Shown here one piece after another: positions 7,707 through 15,772 of a DNA stretch of 64,000 nt. The notes below the pieces were generated by a model. It had not been told where the DNA came from, did not search any database, and saw nothing but the letters and a program-made list of their open reading frames with translations. The stretch covers positions 186,001 through 250,000 of the forward strand of contig NZ_JAFBCV010000005.1 of the NCBI RefSeq assembly GCF_016907895.1, written 5' to 3'. Both the position numbers and the translations under genes were made by a program. Source of the stretch: Shouchella xiaoxiensis. GTDB lineage: Bacteria > Bacillota > Bacilli > Bacillales > Bacillaceae_D. Within the stretch, counting starts at the first letter, position 1. Each line of letters opens with the position of its first letter.

Positions 7707-8255
7707 GTGGACGTTCAATTACTGGAACAAGACATGTGTCGTATTTTAAGACATACAGCACCAACCTATCCGATTCGCGTTGATTCAGCAGGTTTTTGTA
7801 AACTCGAACACTTAGTTGTTCTCTTGAAAAATTCAAGCCCAACTGAACGGTTGACCTTAACTGCAGCAGATATTATTCATCATTTCCGCCACAATCGCCG
7901 CTATGAGATAAACAGTCGTTTTATTCGTGCTCGTTATGGCCATTCATTTATCAAAATAAACTACGAGCCCTCTCATCCGCCAGCTTGTTTATACCACGGA
8001 ACAAGCTTGTCCACGAGGCCACATTTAGTAGAAAATGGCATTCTTCCAATGGGCCGGGCGTACGTCTATCTTGCTGAACAAGCTGAAGTGGCTCGATCAT
8101 TTGCGAAAGGACCTCAAGAGGAGAAGGTTGTGCTGACAATAAATACAGAGCGAGCGCTATTTGAGAAAGCGTCATTTTTTAACATTAAGGATGGGATTTG
8201 GCTTTGCGCGATAATCAAACCCGATTGGCTTAGCTGCAGCGATCATTTTTTATAA
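7707..8255 (+). CDS. kptA: RNA 2'-phosphotransferase (Tpt1/KptA family)
   Basis: A 182-residue protein matching the Tpt1/KptA family, which moves a 2'-phosphate from RNA onto NAD to give ADP-ribose 1'',2''-cyclic phosphate. Visible motifs are LRHTAP (about 14-19), the VDSAGFCKLEHLVVLL block, RYEINSRFIRARYGHS (about 65-80) and LYHGTS, with a closing FAKGPQEEKVVL region. The family's role in bacteria that lack tRNA-ligase splicing is unclear. The start is the GTG at 7707, which has an AGGGAGGGG site 6-7 bases upstream; the longer frame from 7632 would overlap GrpB. Its last 13 bases overlap the convergent permease gene. Confidence 0.88.
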   Translation: MDVQLLEQDMCRILRHTAPTYPIRVDSAGFCKLEHLVVLLKNSSPTERLTLTAADIIHHFRHNRRYEINSRFIRARYGHSFIKINYEPSHPPACLYHGTSLSTRPHLVENGILPMGRAYVYLAEQAEVARSFAKGPQEEKVVLTINTERALFEKASFFNIKDGIWLCAIIKPDWLSCSDHFL

Positions 8256-9586
8256 CCATTCCACTCTTTTCGCTTATACGTCGTTTTCTTTACCAGTTTA
8301 GTCAATAGAATTAAGCAGATTAAGAAGGAACCACTTAGATACAACCCTGGCCGTCCTGTCGCTTCAAGGGCAATTCCAGCGATCGCAGCAAGCATCAACA
8401 CGATCCCAAAACCGTTTACTACATGGCGTAGAATAGAATGCTTCAGCAATTTTTCATTCGAGATAATCATTCCAATCCAGTTTACTAAAATTAAAATTCC
8501 AGCCGCCGTTGTAATGTATTCAAATAATTGGTCAGGTAGGAGCAACGCAGCTACGATTACAGCAATTAAACCGCAGATCGCTAAAGTAAGTGAAGCAAGC
8601 GGCAGCTGATGATAGTTTATTCGTTTTTGAAAAAATGCTGGCGCATGCTTATTTTTTGCCAAACTGACTAACAGCGTCGTGACCCCGAATAAAGATGCGG
8701 TCATTGCAGAAAAGCCTGCTACAATAATTGCCCCGTTAAATACGTGAGGAAAGAAAGCAAGTGAATAACTAGTTAAGGCTGTAACAAATGGACTTTCTTG
8801 TTCATTAAACGATTGGTACGACGTCATGCTGACAGCAAGCCCAAGTGAAACCATGTACAATATTGTTATTCCAACAAGCATGATTGTTCCTGCCTTAGGT
8901 GCATCGGCTTTATTCTTTAACTGAATGGCCATTAAGCCAATGACCTCTATCCCACCAAAGGCATAGAACGCATAAATAAGTGACCCCCATAAGCCGGTTA
9001 ACCCATTCGGAAAAAACGCCGTACCTGTTTGTGGCAAGCTCGGTTCCTGCCCTGCTCCTTCCAACAGATGAAATACAGCTAACAAGCCCAACACAATAAA
9101 CATTAAAATCGCAGCTACTTTAATAAGTGATAATACGTTTTCAACACGATCAAAACCACTTGTTCCCATCAATACAACGAAAATCGCCAGAATTGAATAG
9201 ACACAAGCAAATAACCAAAGCGGCACATCTTCAAACCAGAATTGAGATAAGAGGGAAAGGGCCGTTAACTGACTGCCAATAATGAATAGATTTGTCATCC
9301 AATAATTCCAGCCCGAAGCAAAACCGGCCTTTACCCCGAACGCTTTTTCTGCATAGTAACTAAACGAGCCTTCTTGAGGGTCGTTTACCGTCATTTGCGC
9401 AAGCGCTAAAAATACGATATATGTACCTACTGCAGCTAAAAGAAACGCCAGTAGCACAGATGGTCCGGCAAGCTTAATGCCAATGCTTGAACCGAGAAAA
9501 TAACCTGTTCCAATCGTGCAGCCTATTCCTAACAAGGACAGCTGCCACCACGCTAATCCCTTCGCTTTCGCTGTTTCTTTTTTCAT
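8243..9586 (-). CDS. APC family amino acid permease
   Basis: A 447-residue integral membrane protein with about 12 hydrophobic segments. The opening helix carries the APC motif IGCTIGTGYFLGSSIGI (about 20-37) with its broken Gly-rich stretch, and a conserved FYAFGGIEVIGLMA segment sits in TM6. It should import or exchange an amino acid across the cell membrane; specificity is not readable. The second ATG (9586) is chosen because GAGGGGGAT sits too close to the first ATG at 9592. It may be the last gene of a minus-strand unit with marR and the DUF3147 gene, 55 bp upstream with no clear terminator between. Confidence 0.85.
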   Translation of the reverse strand: MKKETAKAKGLAWWQLSLLGIGCTIGTGYFLGSSIGIKLAGPSVLLAFLLAAVGTYIVFLALAQMTVNDPQEGSFSYYAEKAFGVKAGFASGWNYWMTNLFIIGSQLTALSLLSQFWFEDVPLWLFACVYSILAIFVVLMGTSGFDRVENVLSLIKVAAILMFIVLGLLAVFHLLEGAGQEPSLPQTGTAFFPNGLTGLWGSLIYAFYAFGGIEVIGLMAIQLKNKADAPKAGTIMLVGITILYMVSLGLAVSMTSYQSFNEQESPFVTALTSYSLAFFPHVFNGAIIVAGFSAMTASLFGVTTLLVSLAKNKHAPAFFQKRINYHQLPLASLTLAICGLIAVIVAALLLPDQLFEYITTAAGILILVNWIGMIISNEKLLKHSILRHVVNGFGIVLMLAAIAGIALEATGRPGLYLSGSFLICLILLTKLVKKTTYKRKEWNGYKK

Positions 9587-9641
9587 ACACATCCCCCTCT
9601 TTGTTGCTAGGGTTTGTGTGCATGAACCTTTCTATCCACAT

Positions 9642-9980
9642 TCAATTAATAATCATCAGAAACCATTGTTGAAAAAATAGTACAAGAAACCATCCACATA
9701 TGCCTAATAACAGAGAAATGATTAGGTGCAATGAGGATTGAAGAGAATAACCAATGATTAGCATCATGACAATTGTTGCTGGTAGACCTTTGACTACGCC
9801 GAACACAAACTGCGAGAGTGAGTCTGAAGCAGCACCTCCAAGATGAAGCCATAAGATGCTTAACAACGAGACAAGTGGCAATGCTGCAACAATTCCTCCA
9901 TAAGTGGGAAAACGACCTGCCAGAGCCGTAATGCAGGCAATAATAACGGCAGATAGGAGGATTTTAACGATTGTGAACAT
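9642..9980 (-). CDS. DUF3147 family small membrane protein
   Basis: A 112-residue protein with four hydrophobic segments and no cytoplasmic domain. The pattern GRFPTYGGIVAALPLVSLL at the first hairpin fits the DUF3147 family of small Bacillus membrane proteins, whose function is unknown. Its start overlaps the end of the MarR gene by 17 bases, so translation is probably coupled and the membrane protein is likely under MarR control. Confidence 0.75.
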   Translation of the reverse strand: MFTIVKILLSAVIIACITALAGRFPTYGGIVAALPLVSLLSILWLHLGGAASDSLSQFVFGVVKGLPATIVMMLIIGYSLQSSLHLIISLLLGICGWFLVLFFQQWFLMIIN

Positions 9981-10386
9981 TGGCTGCTTCGTCCTTCAAC
10001 ATTGTCAAAGCAGTTAATACCAGCTGTGTTTGTTCCGGCTTTAGGCTTTGCAAAATGGTCTCAAGTTTAGCTTCATCCAAACTTGTATGTCGATGCAGCG
10101 TTAACTTCCCTTCTTCGGTTAGCTCTACTAGCACCTTTCGTTCATCGTCTTTGCTTCTTACCTTTGATATATACCGTTTCTCAATTAGTCTTTTTACATG
10201 TTCTGATGCTGTGTTTTGAGATGTGTTAATGGCTTGGGCGATCTCTTTCACACCAACCTCCCTTTCTTTATCAACCGCTTGCAGTACGCGAATCTGTTGG
10301 TGCGTCATTTTTTCTTTGTGATCGTAACGTAATGCGTAATAAATATCTGTCCATAGCTCATTGACTTTCTGAATATCGCTACTCAT
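9964..10386 (-). CDS. MarR family transcriptional regulator
   Basis: A 140-residue winged-helix dimeric regulator. The recognition region reads VKEIAQAINTSQNTASEHVKRL (helix-turn-helix, about 45-66), and the wing follows as RYISKVRSKDDERKVLVELT. N- and C-terminal helices for dimerisation are present. The ATG at 10386 is used because GGAGGGTGAG lies 7 bases before it. Three half-sites ATTTATATC lie directly upstream, so it most likely represses its own operon, which includes the DUF3147 membrane protein and perhaps the permease. The ligand is unknown. Confidence 0.88.
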   Translation of the reverse strand: MSSDIQKVNELWTDIYYALRYDHKEKMTHQQIRVLQAVDKEREVGVKEIAQAINTSQNTASEHVKRLIEKRYISKVRSKDDERKVLVELTEEGKLTLHRHTSLDEAKLETILQSLKPEQTQLVLTALTMLKDEAANVHNR

Positions 10387-10395
10387 TCTCACCCT

Positions 10396-10442
10396 CCATT
10401 TATATCGTTAGATAAGATATAAATGGATTATACGATATAAAT
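10396..10442. promoter_or_regulatory. probable MarR operator
   Basis: CCATTTATATC (10396-10406) and GATATAAATGG (10416-10426) form a perfect 11-bp inverted repeat with a 9-bp spacer. A third half-site, ACGATATAAAT, follows at 10432-10442. The array begins 9 bases upstream of the MarR start codon, consistent with autorepression. Confidence 0.7.
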
Positions 10443-10538
10443 CGCAAATTGAACAGCTAATTTATTGTTCTTTATTGAAAAACAATAAAAGATTCGTTAC
10501 GCTACTAACAAAGCGTTCTCTTACTACGACCGAGTAGA

Positions 10539-10555
10539 CTTGTTTACAAAACAAG
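10539..10555. promoter_or_regulatory. palindrome upstream of XRE gene
   Basis: CTTGTTT-aca-AAACAAG, a perfect 7-3-7 palindrome, lies about 40 bp before the XRE start. It is a plausible operator for that small regulator, judged by position and symmetry only. Confidence 0.4.
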
Positions 10556-10593
10556 ACAACGATAGAGGAAAAATAACTGTCTGAGGTGATAAA

Positions 10594-10824
10594 GTGCCGA
10601 TCATTGTTAATCTTGACGTAATGCTCGCCAAACGAAAAATGAGCGTAACGGAATTATCAGAACGAGTAGGAATTACTATGGCTAATCTATCAATTTTAAA
10701 AACCAATAAAGCCAAAGCTGTCCGTTTCTCTACATTAGAAGCAATCTGTGCCATTCTCGAGTGTCAGCCGGGCGATTTACTTGAATATAAGGAGGAGAAT
10801 GAATATGAATATAGCAATAACTAG
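10594..10824 (+). CDS. small XRE-type helix-turn-helix regulator
   Basis: A 76-residue Cro/CI-like protein consisting of little more than the DNA-binding domain: MLAKRKMSVTELSERVGITMANLSILK (about 10-36), followed by the helix FSTLEAICAILECQPGDLLEYKE. This compact type, known in Bacillus as YozG-like, is often encoded beside membrane or metabolic genes it controls. The start is GTG at 10594 behind GAGGTGATAA. Its 3' end overlaps the Nudix start by 20 bases and contains that gene's AAGGAGG site, so the pair forms an operon. Confidence 0.85.
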   Translation: MPIIVNLDVMLAKRKMSVTELSERVGITMANLSILKTNKAKAVRFSTLEAICAILECQPGDLLEYKEENEYEYSNN

Positions 10825-11278
10825 CAGCGGCATTTCCGTTGTTTTAATAAGAAAGCGTGAGCACGGGAGCGAAGTGCTTTTATTAAAGCGAAGCACATCC
10901 GTCTTAAACGGCGAATGGTGCTACATTGGCGGGGGAATTGAAGAAGGGGAAAAAGCGTGGGAAGCGGCATTGCGCGAAGTCGAAGAAGAGACAGGAGTTA
11001 CAGCGCTTGATTTGTACGTTTCAAATACATTTGATCAATTTTATCGACCGCACCAGAATGACATCTACCTCGCGCCTGTGTTTGTTGGGTTTGTCAAGGA
11101 AGATCAGCAGATCGAGTTGAATCATGAACATAGTGACTACAGATGGCTTTCATTTACAGAAGCAAAAAAACGAGTCTGTTTGCCTGGCAACGATGCCGTC
11201 CTTTCCTTTATTGAGAAGCATTTCATTAACAAAACCCTAATCCCCTTCTATGTATTACTTCCTAGGCTTCGAACGTGA
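10805..11278 (+). CDS. Nudix hydrolase
   Basis: A 157-residue Nudix protein. The Nudix box GGGIEEGEK...REVEEETGV (about residues 42-65) is complete, including the REUxEE glutamates that bind the catalytic divalent metal. The family hydrolyses nucleoside diphosphates linked to another moiety; the substrate here is not evident. The ATG at 10805 is chosen because the AAGGAGG at 10789-10795, inside the upstream XRE gene, has a 9-base spacing to it; an ATG at 10799 is possible but too close. The 3' end overlaps the convergent zinc-finger-like gene by 24 bases. Confidence 0.88.
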   Translation: MNIAITSSGISVVLIRKREHGSEVLLLKRSTSVLNGEWCYIGGGIEEGEKAWEAALREVEEETGVTALDLYVSNTFDQFYRPHQNDIYLAPVFVGFVKEDQQIELNHEHSDYRWLSFTEAKKRVCLPGNDAVLSFIEKHFINKTLIPFYVLLPRLRT

Positions 11279-11605
11279 AGCGTACATTCTGGCCATTGAA
11301 GAAGGAATAAATTGAAGGTCATAGCGATTTTTAAGCTCTCCCTTAATAATGGCACTTAGGCGCCTTCCTTCTTGATTGTGGTGGTCCTCTCGCATAACAC
11401 CATCTGGCAGCAGCTGATCTTTATTCCAATCGATCCAATTCCCGTATTGCTCTGCCCACTGCGCTAACGCTGCTTTTAATTCTCCTGAAAGTGGTAGATC
11501 TTCAAGCTCAAGATTACACCCGCATTCCATACACCAGAACGGATCTGCACCGACATCTCCTTCGAGCTTTAAACTCGTTGTATTTCCATCACAAAAACAA
11601 TCCAT
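11255..11605 (-). CDS. hypothetical protein with Cys-rich N-terminus
   Basis: A 116-residue cytoplasmic protein I do not recognise. The first 30 residues contain CFC and CMECGC, four to five cysteines arranged like a zinc ribbon. The rest is a charged helical segment and a basic C-terminus (MYASRSKPRK). The start is an ATG with AGGGGGAG about 7 bases upstream. It converges on the Nudix gene and shares 24 bp with it. Confidence 0.6.
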   Translation of the reverse strand: MDCFCDGNTTSLKLEGDVGADPFWCMECGCNLELEDLPLSGELKAALAQWAEQYGNWIDWNKDQLLPDGVMREDHHNQEGRRLSAIIKGELKNRYDLQFIPSSMARMYASRSKPRK

Positions 11606-11942
11606 TTACTTCTCCCCCTTGCTTGCGTTTATTTCATTGTACACAATTACTCCCAGAAATAAATTTAATCTTTGTGCAAGCAGGCTTTATCCCCTTTTTG
11701 TTGAATACATATCCGTTCCAGAAATCATCGGGCACCGCTGCTTTTTTCTCAGTCTCGAGACCTAGTTACTCTTCCACCCGCAGAGTGGTTTCTTAGGTTC
11801 TGATTTATGCTATTTTTGAATAGAACGGATTATAAACTTTTTCTAAAGAAATGAGCGATTTGCGTTTTTCTTTTAAGAAAAGTCGTATAATTCATTATTG
11901 GCATAGCTTTACTTTTTATTGAAAAGGAATGGGGCGGAAAAC
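11606..11942 (+). promoter_or_regulatory. intergenic region with promoter for the glycolipid operon
   Basis: No gene seen. A consensus -10 TATAAT lies at 11886-11891, about 50 bp before the first glycosyltransferase start; the -35 is poor (GTTTTT-like at 11864, 16-base spacing). An A/T-rich region including TTCTTTTAAGAAAA lies between them. Confidence 0.4.
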
Positions 11943-13166
11943 TTGAACATAGGCATTTTTACGGACACCTATTTCCCACAAATTAGTGGGGTAGCAGCTT
12001 CAATTGCAACACTTGATAAAGAGCTGACTGCTTTAGGTCATAACGTCTATATCTTTACATCGACAGATGAGGCGGCGAACAAAGCGAATGAAGTTGGAAA
12101 AGTATTTCGTTTACCAAGCTTCAAATCAATGTTTGTTCCTGAACGACGATTAGCTTACAGCGGCGTCCGAACGGCATCTCAATTGGTGCGGAAACTTCAA
12201 ATCGATGTGGTTCACACGCATACCGAATTTTCAATGGGCTGCCTTGGAAAATATTTAGCGAAGAAACATAAACTACCTTTTATACACACTTACCATACAA
12301 TGTATGAAGATTATGTCCATTATGTAGCGCGCGGAAAACTGCTCACGCCTTATATGGTTGGAAAATTGACAAAATGGTTTTGCAGAGGAGCAGATCTCGT
12401 CATTGCTCCGACTGAAAAAGTGAAAAAGACATTAAAACGGTATGGCGTAGTCGCTCAAATTTCTGTTGTTCCAACGGGTATCTCTTTGAAACAATTCAAG
12501 CGAACGAACCAAACAACACAGAAAACCAATGCATTAAGAGAAAAACTTGGTTTCACTGTTAACGATCGAATCATTGTCTCTATTGGAAGAATGGCAGAAG
12601 AAAAAAACATGCAGGCTCTGGTTCATGCAGTGAAGCAAAGCCAAGCAATCAAAAAGCCATTTCAACTTGTGCTTGTGGGCGATGGACCAGAACGTAAAAA
12701 ACTGGAAACCTTGACTCATTCACTTGGCGTAACAGATTTTGTTCATTTTGTCGGCGCAGTTGATTGGAAACAGATTCAATACTACTATCAGCTCAGCAAG
12801 GTATTTGTAAGTGCTTCAACCACTGAAGCGCAAGGCTTAACCTATATTGAAGCAATGGCTTCTGGCTGTGCGGTCGTAGCAAAAGCCGATCCGAGCATTG
12901 AATCGATTGTTCAGCACGAAGAAACTGGATTCGTGTTTGAGAAGGACGAAGATCTTGCGGATGTGCTCCAGTCAATCTGGGCTAACCCAGACTTGCTCGC
13001 TCGCATACAAGAAAATGGAAACCGCCATGTTAAGCCATTATCAGCGGAAACATTCGGTCGTAAGCTCGAACGCGTTTATTTTGTCCAACTTCGAAATCAA
13101 CAGTATTCTGAACGCTATGAACGTAAACAATCGTCGCTATTTTACCGGATGCGGAGGTCTTCATGA
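11943..13166 (+). CDS. GT4 glycosyltransferase, probable diacylglycerol glucosyltransferase
   Basis: A 407-residue GT-B fold enzyme. The N-terminus MNIGIFTDTYFPQISGVA and the HTHTEFSMG strand are typical of bacterial monoglucosyldiacylglycerol synthases of GT4. The C-terminal nucleotide-sugar site is the EX7E-type STTEAQGLTYIEAMASG. It likely transfers glucose from UDP-glucose to diacylglycerol on the inner membrane face. The TTG at 11943, 5 bases after GGGGCGG, is preferred over an upstream TTG (11919) because the fold starts there. It overlaps the second GT4 gene by ATGA. In Listeria and enterococci a comparable pair makes the lipoteichoic-acid anchor glycolipid; that role here is inference. 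Confidence 0.85.
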   Translation: MNIGIFTDTYFPQISGVAASIATLDKELTALGHNVYIFTSTDEAANKANEVGKVFRLPSFKSMFVPERRLAYSGVRTASQLVRKLQIDVVHTHTEFSMGCLGKYLAKKHKLPFIHTYHTMYEDYVHYVARGKLLTPYMVGKLTKWFCRGADLVIAPTEKVKKTLKRYGVVAQISVVPTGISLKQFKRTNQTTQKTNALREKLGFTVNDRIIVSIGRMAEEKNMQALVHAVKQSQAIKKPFQLVLVGDGPERKKLETLTHSLGVTDFVHFVGAVDWKQIQYYYQLSKVFVSASTTEAQGLTYIEAMASGCAVVAKADPSIESIVQHEETGFVFEKDEDLADVLQSIWANPDLLARIQENGNRHVKPLSAETFGRKLERVYFVQLRNQQYSERYERKQSSLFYRMRRSS

Positions 13167-14203
13167 TTAAATTAACGATGCTTTCTTCAGCAGAAAAAGT
13201 CAAAGGCCAAGGGGTTGCCTCGGCTTATCGTGAGCTGGTTAACTTGCTCCATTCACAAACACAACAAACGTATGATATGGCGATTAACAACTACCGACGT
13301 ACTGATATTACGCACTACCATACGGTTGATTTTCCTTTCTACTTAACAACTTTCTTTAAGCGGACGGGCGTAAAAGTTGGCTATGTTCATTTCTTACCTG
13401 AAACGGTCGACGAAAGCCTTCAGCTTCCTAAACTGTTTCGAACGATTTTCTATCGCTATCTGGTCTCCTTTTATAAACGAATGGATCATTTAGTCGTTGT
13501 GAATCCTTCCTTCATTCCTAAGCTAGTCGCTCTTGGGTTGGACAAAGATCGCATTCACTACATTCCTAATTTCGTCTCTAAAGACACGTTCGCAAAGGGC
13601 AGCGATCAAGACCGACATGCATTACGAGCAGAATTAGGAATACCAGCAGACGCCTTTGTAATCATTGGTGCTGGTCAGATTCAACATCGAAAAGGCGTGC
13701 TTGATTTTATAGAGGTAGCCAAAGCTCGACCGGAGGTTCATTTTGTCTGGGCAGGCGGTTTCTCGTTTGGACGAATCACTGCGGGTTATGCTGAACTAAA
13801 GCGGGTTGTGGAGAATCCACCAGCCAATGTCCATTTTCCTGGCATAGTGGAACGGTCAGAGATGAGTCGCTATTACAATGCAGCCGATTTGTTTTTTTCG
13901 CCCTCTTACAATGAGTTGTTTCCCATGACCATTTTAGAAGCAATGAGCTGTGAAAAGCCTTTGCTGTTACGCGACCTGGATTTATATGAAGATATTCTCT
14001 TTCACTATTATCAAAAGGCATCATCAAATGACGGTTTTCTTACCGTGATTGATCGCTTGCTGAAGGATACTACTTTTTACAAAAAAGCCGTTAGCCAAGC
14101 TCAGCAAGGTGCTTATTTTTATTCAGAAGAACGGTTAACGGACATCTGGAATGGCTTTTACCAACAAATGGCTTCGAATAAGCAGGCACCTTCCTATGGA
14201 TAA
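13163..14203 (+). CDS. GT4 glycosyltransferase, second of glycolipid operon
   Basis: A 346-residue GT-B glycosyltransferase. A Rossmann-type C-terminal half contains IGAGQIQHRKGVLDFIEVA, an ADLFFSPSYNELFPMTILEAMS donor-site block with the paired glutamates, and a closing Tyr-rich tail. The N-terminal half has HYHTVDFPFYL and a GYVHFLPET segment. It overlaps both neighbours by a few bases, so the three genes are translated together. Family logic makes it the second sugar transferase of a di-glycosyl-lipid pathway (LafB-like position), but acceptor and sugar are not proven by the sequence. Confidence 0.82.
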   Translation: MIKLTMLSSAEKVKGQGVASAYRELVNLLHSQTQQTYDMAINNYRRTDITHYHTVDFPFYLTTFFKRTGVKVGYVHFLPETVDESLQLPKLFRTIFYRYLVSFYKRMDHLVVVNPSFIPKLVALGLDKDRIHYIPNFVSKDTFAKGSDQDRHALRAELGIPADAFVIIGAGQIQHRKGVLDFIEVAKARPEVHFVWAGGFSFGRITAGYAELKRVVENPPANVHFPGIVERSEMSRYYNAADLFFSPSYNELFPMTILEAMSCEKPLLLRDLDLYEDILFHYYQKASSNDGFLTVIDRLLKDTTFYKKAVSQAQQGAYFYSEERLTDIWNGFYQQMASNKQAPSYG

Positions 14204-15236
14204 AAAATCAATCTGGCAGCTCGTTCTCGTATTTGCGATTGGGGCTGCTTCCATTTGGTATTTTTCTCGTTCAATCAACTTTAATCTGTTGTGGAACGGC
14301 CTGAAACAAGCAGACATGAGCTGGCTATTTCTCGCTTTTATTGTTGTTTTTCTTACTTGGGTATTTGAAGCGCTGGCGCTACTAGCACTAACAACGAAGG
14401 AAAACGAGCGACTTCCTTTTAAAACGATTTTCTATACAACGATGATCGGCCAGCTTTTTAATCAAATTACGCCATTGGCCACAGGTGGACAACCTGCACA
14501 ACTCTATGTACTTGTTAAACGAGGCGTCCATGCAGGACGAGCTACGTCCATTCTCGTCATTAAATTTCTCATGTTTCAAGTTGTCTTAGTTGCTTCGTTT
14601 TCAGTCATCTTGCTGTTCGCCTATTCTTCTCTTGCTGAGGCATTGCCGAATATGCATTATTTGATTTTGATTGGCTATGTCATTCATGCGAGCATTATCG
14701 TTGGGCTTTTACTCGTTGTGCTTCACCAGCGCTTGGCATCGTTTTTAGCACGTACGTTGCTCAAACCTGTGTCTCTGTTTAGTAAGGCAAAAGCACAGGA
14801 CTGGCGCTCAAAACTTGATGGGTCCTTACACCGATACCATGAGCAAAGCCGAGTCATTATGCGAAATAAAACGAGGCTGTTGCTCGCATCTTTACTTACG
14901 TGTGCACAGCTCCTCTTCTTTTTCAGTTTGCCCTTTTTTATTTTCCAAGCGTTTCACGTTGAGTCAATATCGCTGTTTATCAGTACGTCTTATCATGCCT
15001 TCATCATGATGTTCGCGTCCGTTGTCCCGACGCCAGGCGGCAGCGGTGCAGCGGAGTTTACATTCAATGGCTTGTTTCGCCCCTATATGAGCGCAGAACA
15101 GCTTGTACTGTCTCTTCTTTTTTGGCGCGTGATCACGGCCTATTTAGCTGTCTTCATTGGCGTGTTTTTAACAGGACTCAGCGCCCGAAAAAAGAGAAGT
15201 TGGAAACAACAAATCATTAGTAACCGGGATCTTTAA
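14196..15236 (+). CDS. LPG-synthase-type membrane protein (UPF0104/YbhN)
   Basis: A 346-residue polytopic protein with about 8 hydrophobic segments. It matches the flippase-like domain found in MprF and in stand-alone UPF0104 proteins: conserved ITPLATGGQPAQ (near residue 100) and SVVPTPGGSGAAEF near the C-terminus. It has no soluble aminoacyl-transferase domain, so it cannot aminoacylate lipid. In third position after two GT4 enzymes it probably flips or assists export of the glycolipid they make, like the membrane protein in Listeria laf operons; this is inference. The ATG at 14196 overlaps the previous gene by 8 bases. Confidence 0.83.
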   Translation: MDKKSIWQLVLVFAIGAASIWYFSRSINFNLLWNGLKQADMSWLFLAFIVVFLTWVFEALALLALTTKENERLPFKTIFYTTMIGQLFNQITPLATGGQPAQLYVLVKRGVHAGRATSILVIKFLMFQVVLVASFSVILLFAYSSLAEALPNMHYLILIGYVIHASIIVGLLLVVLHQRLASFLARTLLKPVSLFSKAKAQDWRSKLDGSLHRYHEQSRVIMRNKTRLLLASLLTCAQLLFFFSLPFFIFQAFHVESISLFISTSYHAFIMMFASVVPTPGGSGAAEFTFNGLFRPYMSAEQLVLSLLFWRVITAYLAVFIGVFLTGLSARKKRSWKQQIISNRDL

Positions 15237-15772
15237 TACTTACTTGCTCTTGTCCTTACACGGATGAGGGCATTTTACTATAAAGAAGAGCTTGAAAGCA
15301 GGGCTTTAACGGGAGAAAGTTTCGCATAAAAAATACCCTGGTATCTCCAGAGCATCTTTGTAAGGGGGAGGACAAATGATTCGTATTACGCTAAAAACAT
15401 CTTAACGTTAGACCATTTCGTTACAGTTAGTGTAACACGATCTATATTGCTTTTCTATTGGGATAGTTCGAACAGTTCTTTCAATTCTTGCTATCAATAT
15501 TCCTTTGATCCGTTGTTTGCAAATGGTTAACTTTACAATTTTGCAGATAGAAAAATTAAAAAAGCTTTGATGTTCATAAAACAAGGCATTCAATTGCTGT
15601 TTTTCACGCCATTCCTGCTTTTTTGAGGTTGGGAAACATCTTAATTCACTCTGAGTAAGCGTCAACATTCGTTTTCAATGTGCAGCTTTTATCAATCTTA
15701 AAGAAGGAAACAAGTAAAAGATGCCGAATCATATACATAGTACATAGTCTAGTTGAATGGAGGTGCGCTTTT
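15237..15772. other. intergenic region with a mini-ORF, otherwise empty
   Basis: A 9-codon frame (MIRITLKTS) at 15376-15405 follows a very strong AAGGGGGAGGACAA site but leads to no gene. GTTACA-gttag-TGTAAC (15420-15436) can form a small hairpin. An 86-codon minus-strand frame at 15408-15668 lacks a ribosome binding site and is not supported. Confidence 0.4.

Noticed and set aside
15408-15668. 86-codon minus-strand frame
   Set aside because: No ribosome binding site, and its amino acid composition looks like translated AT-rich spacer rather than a gene.
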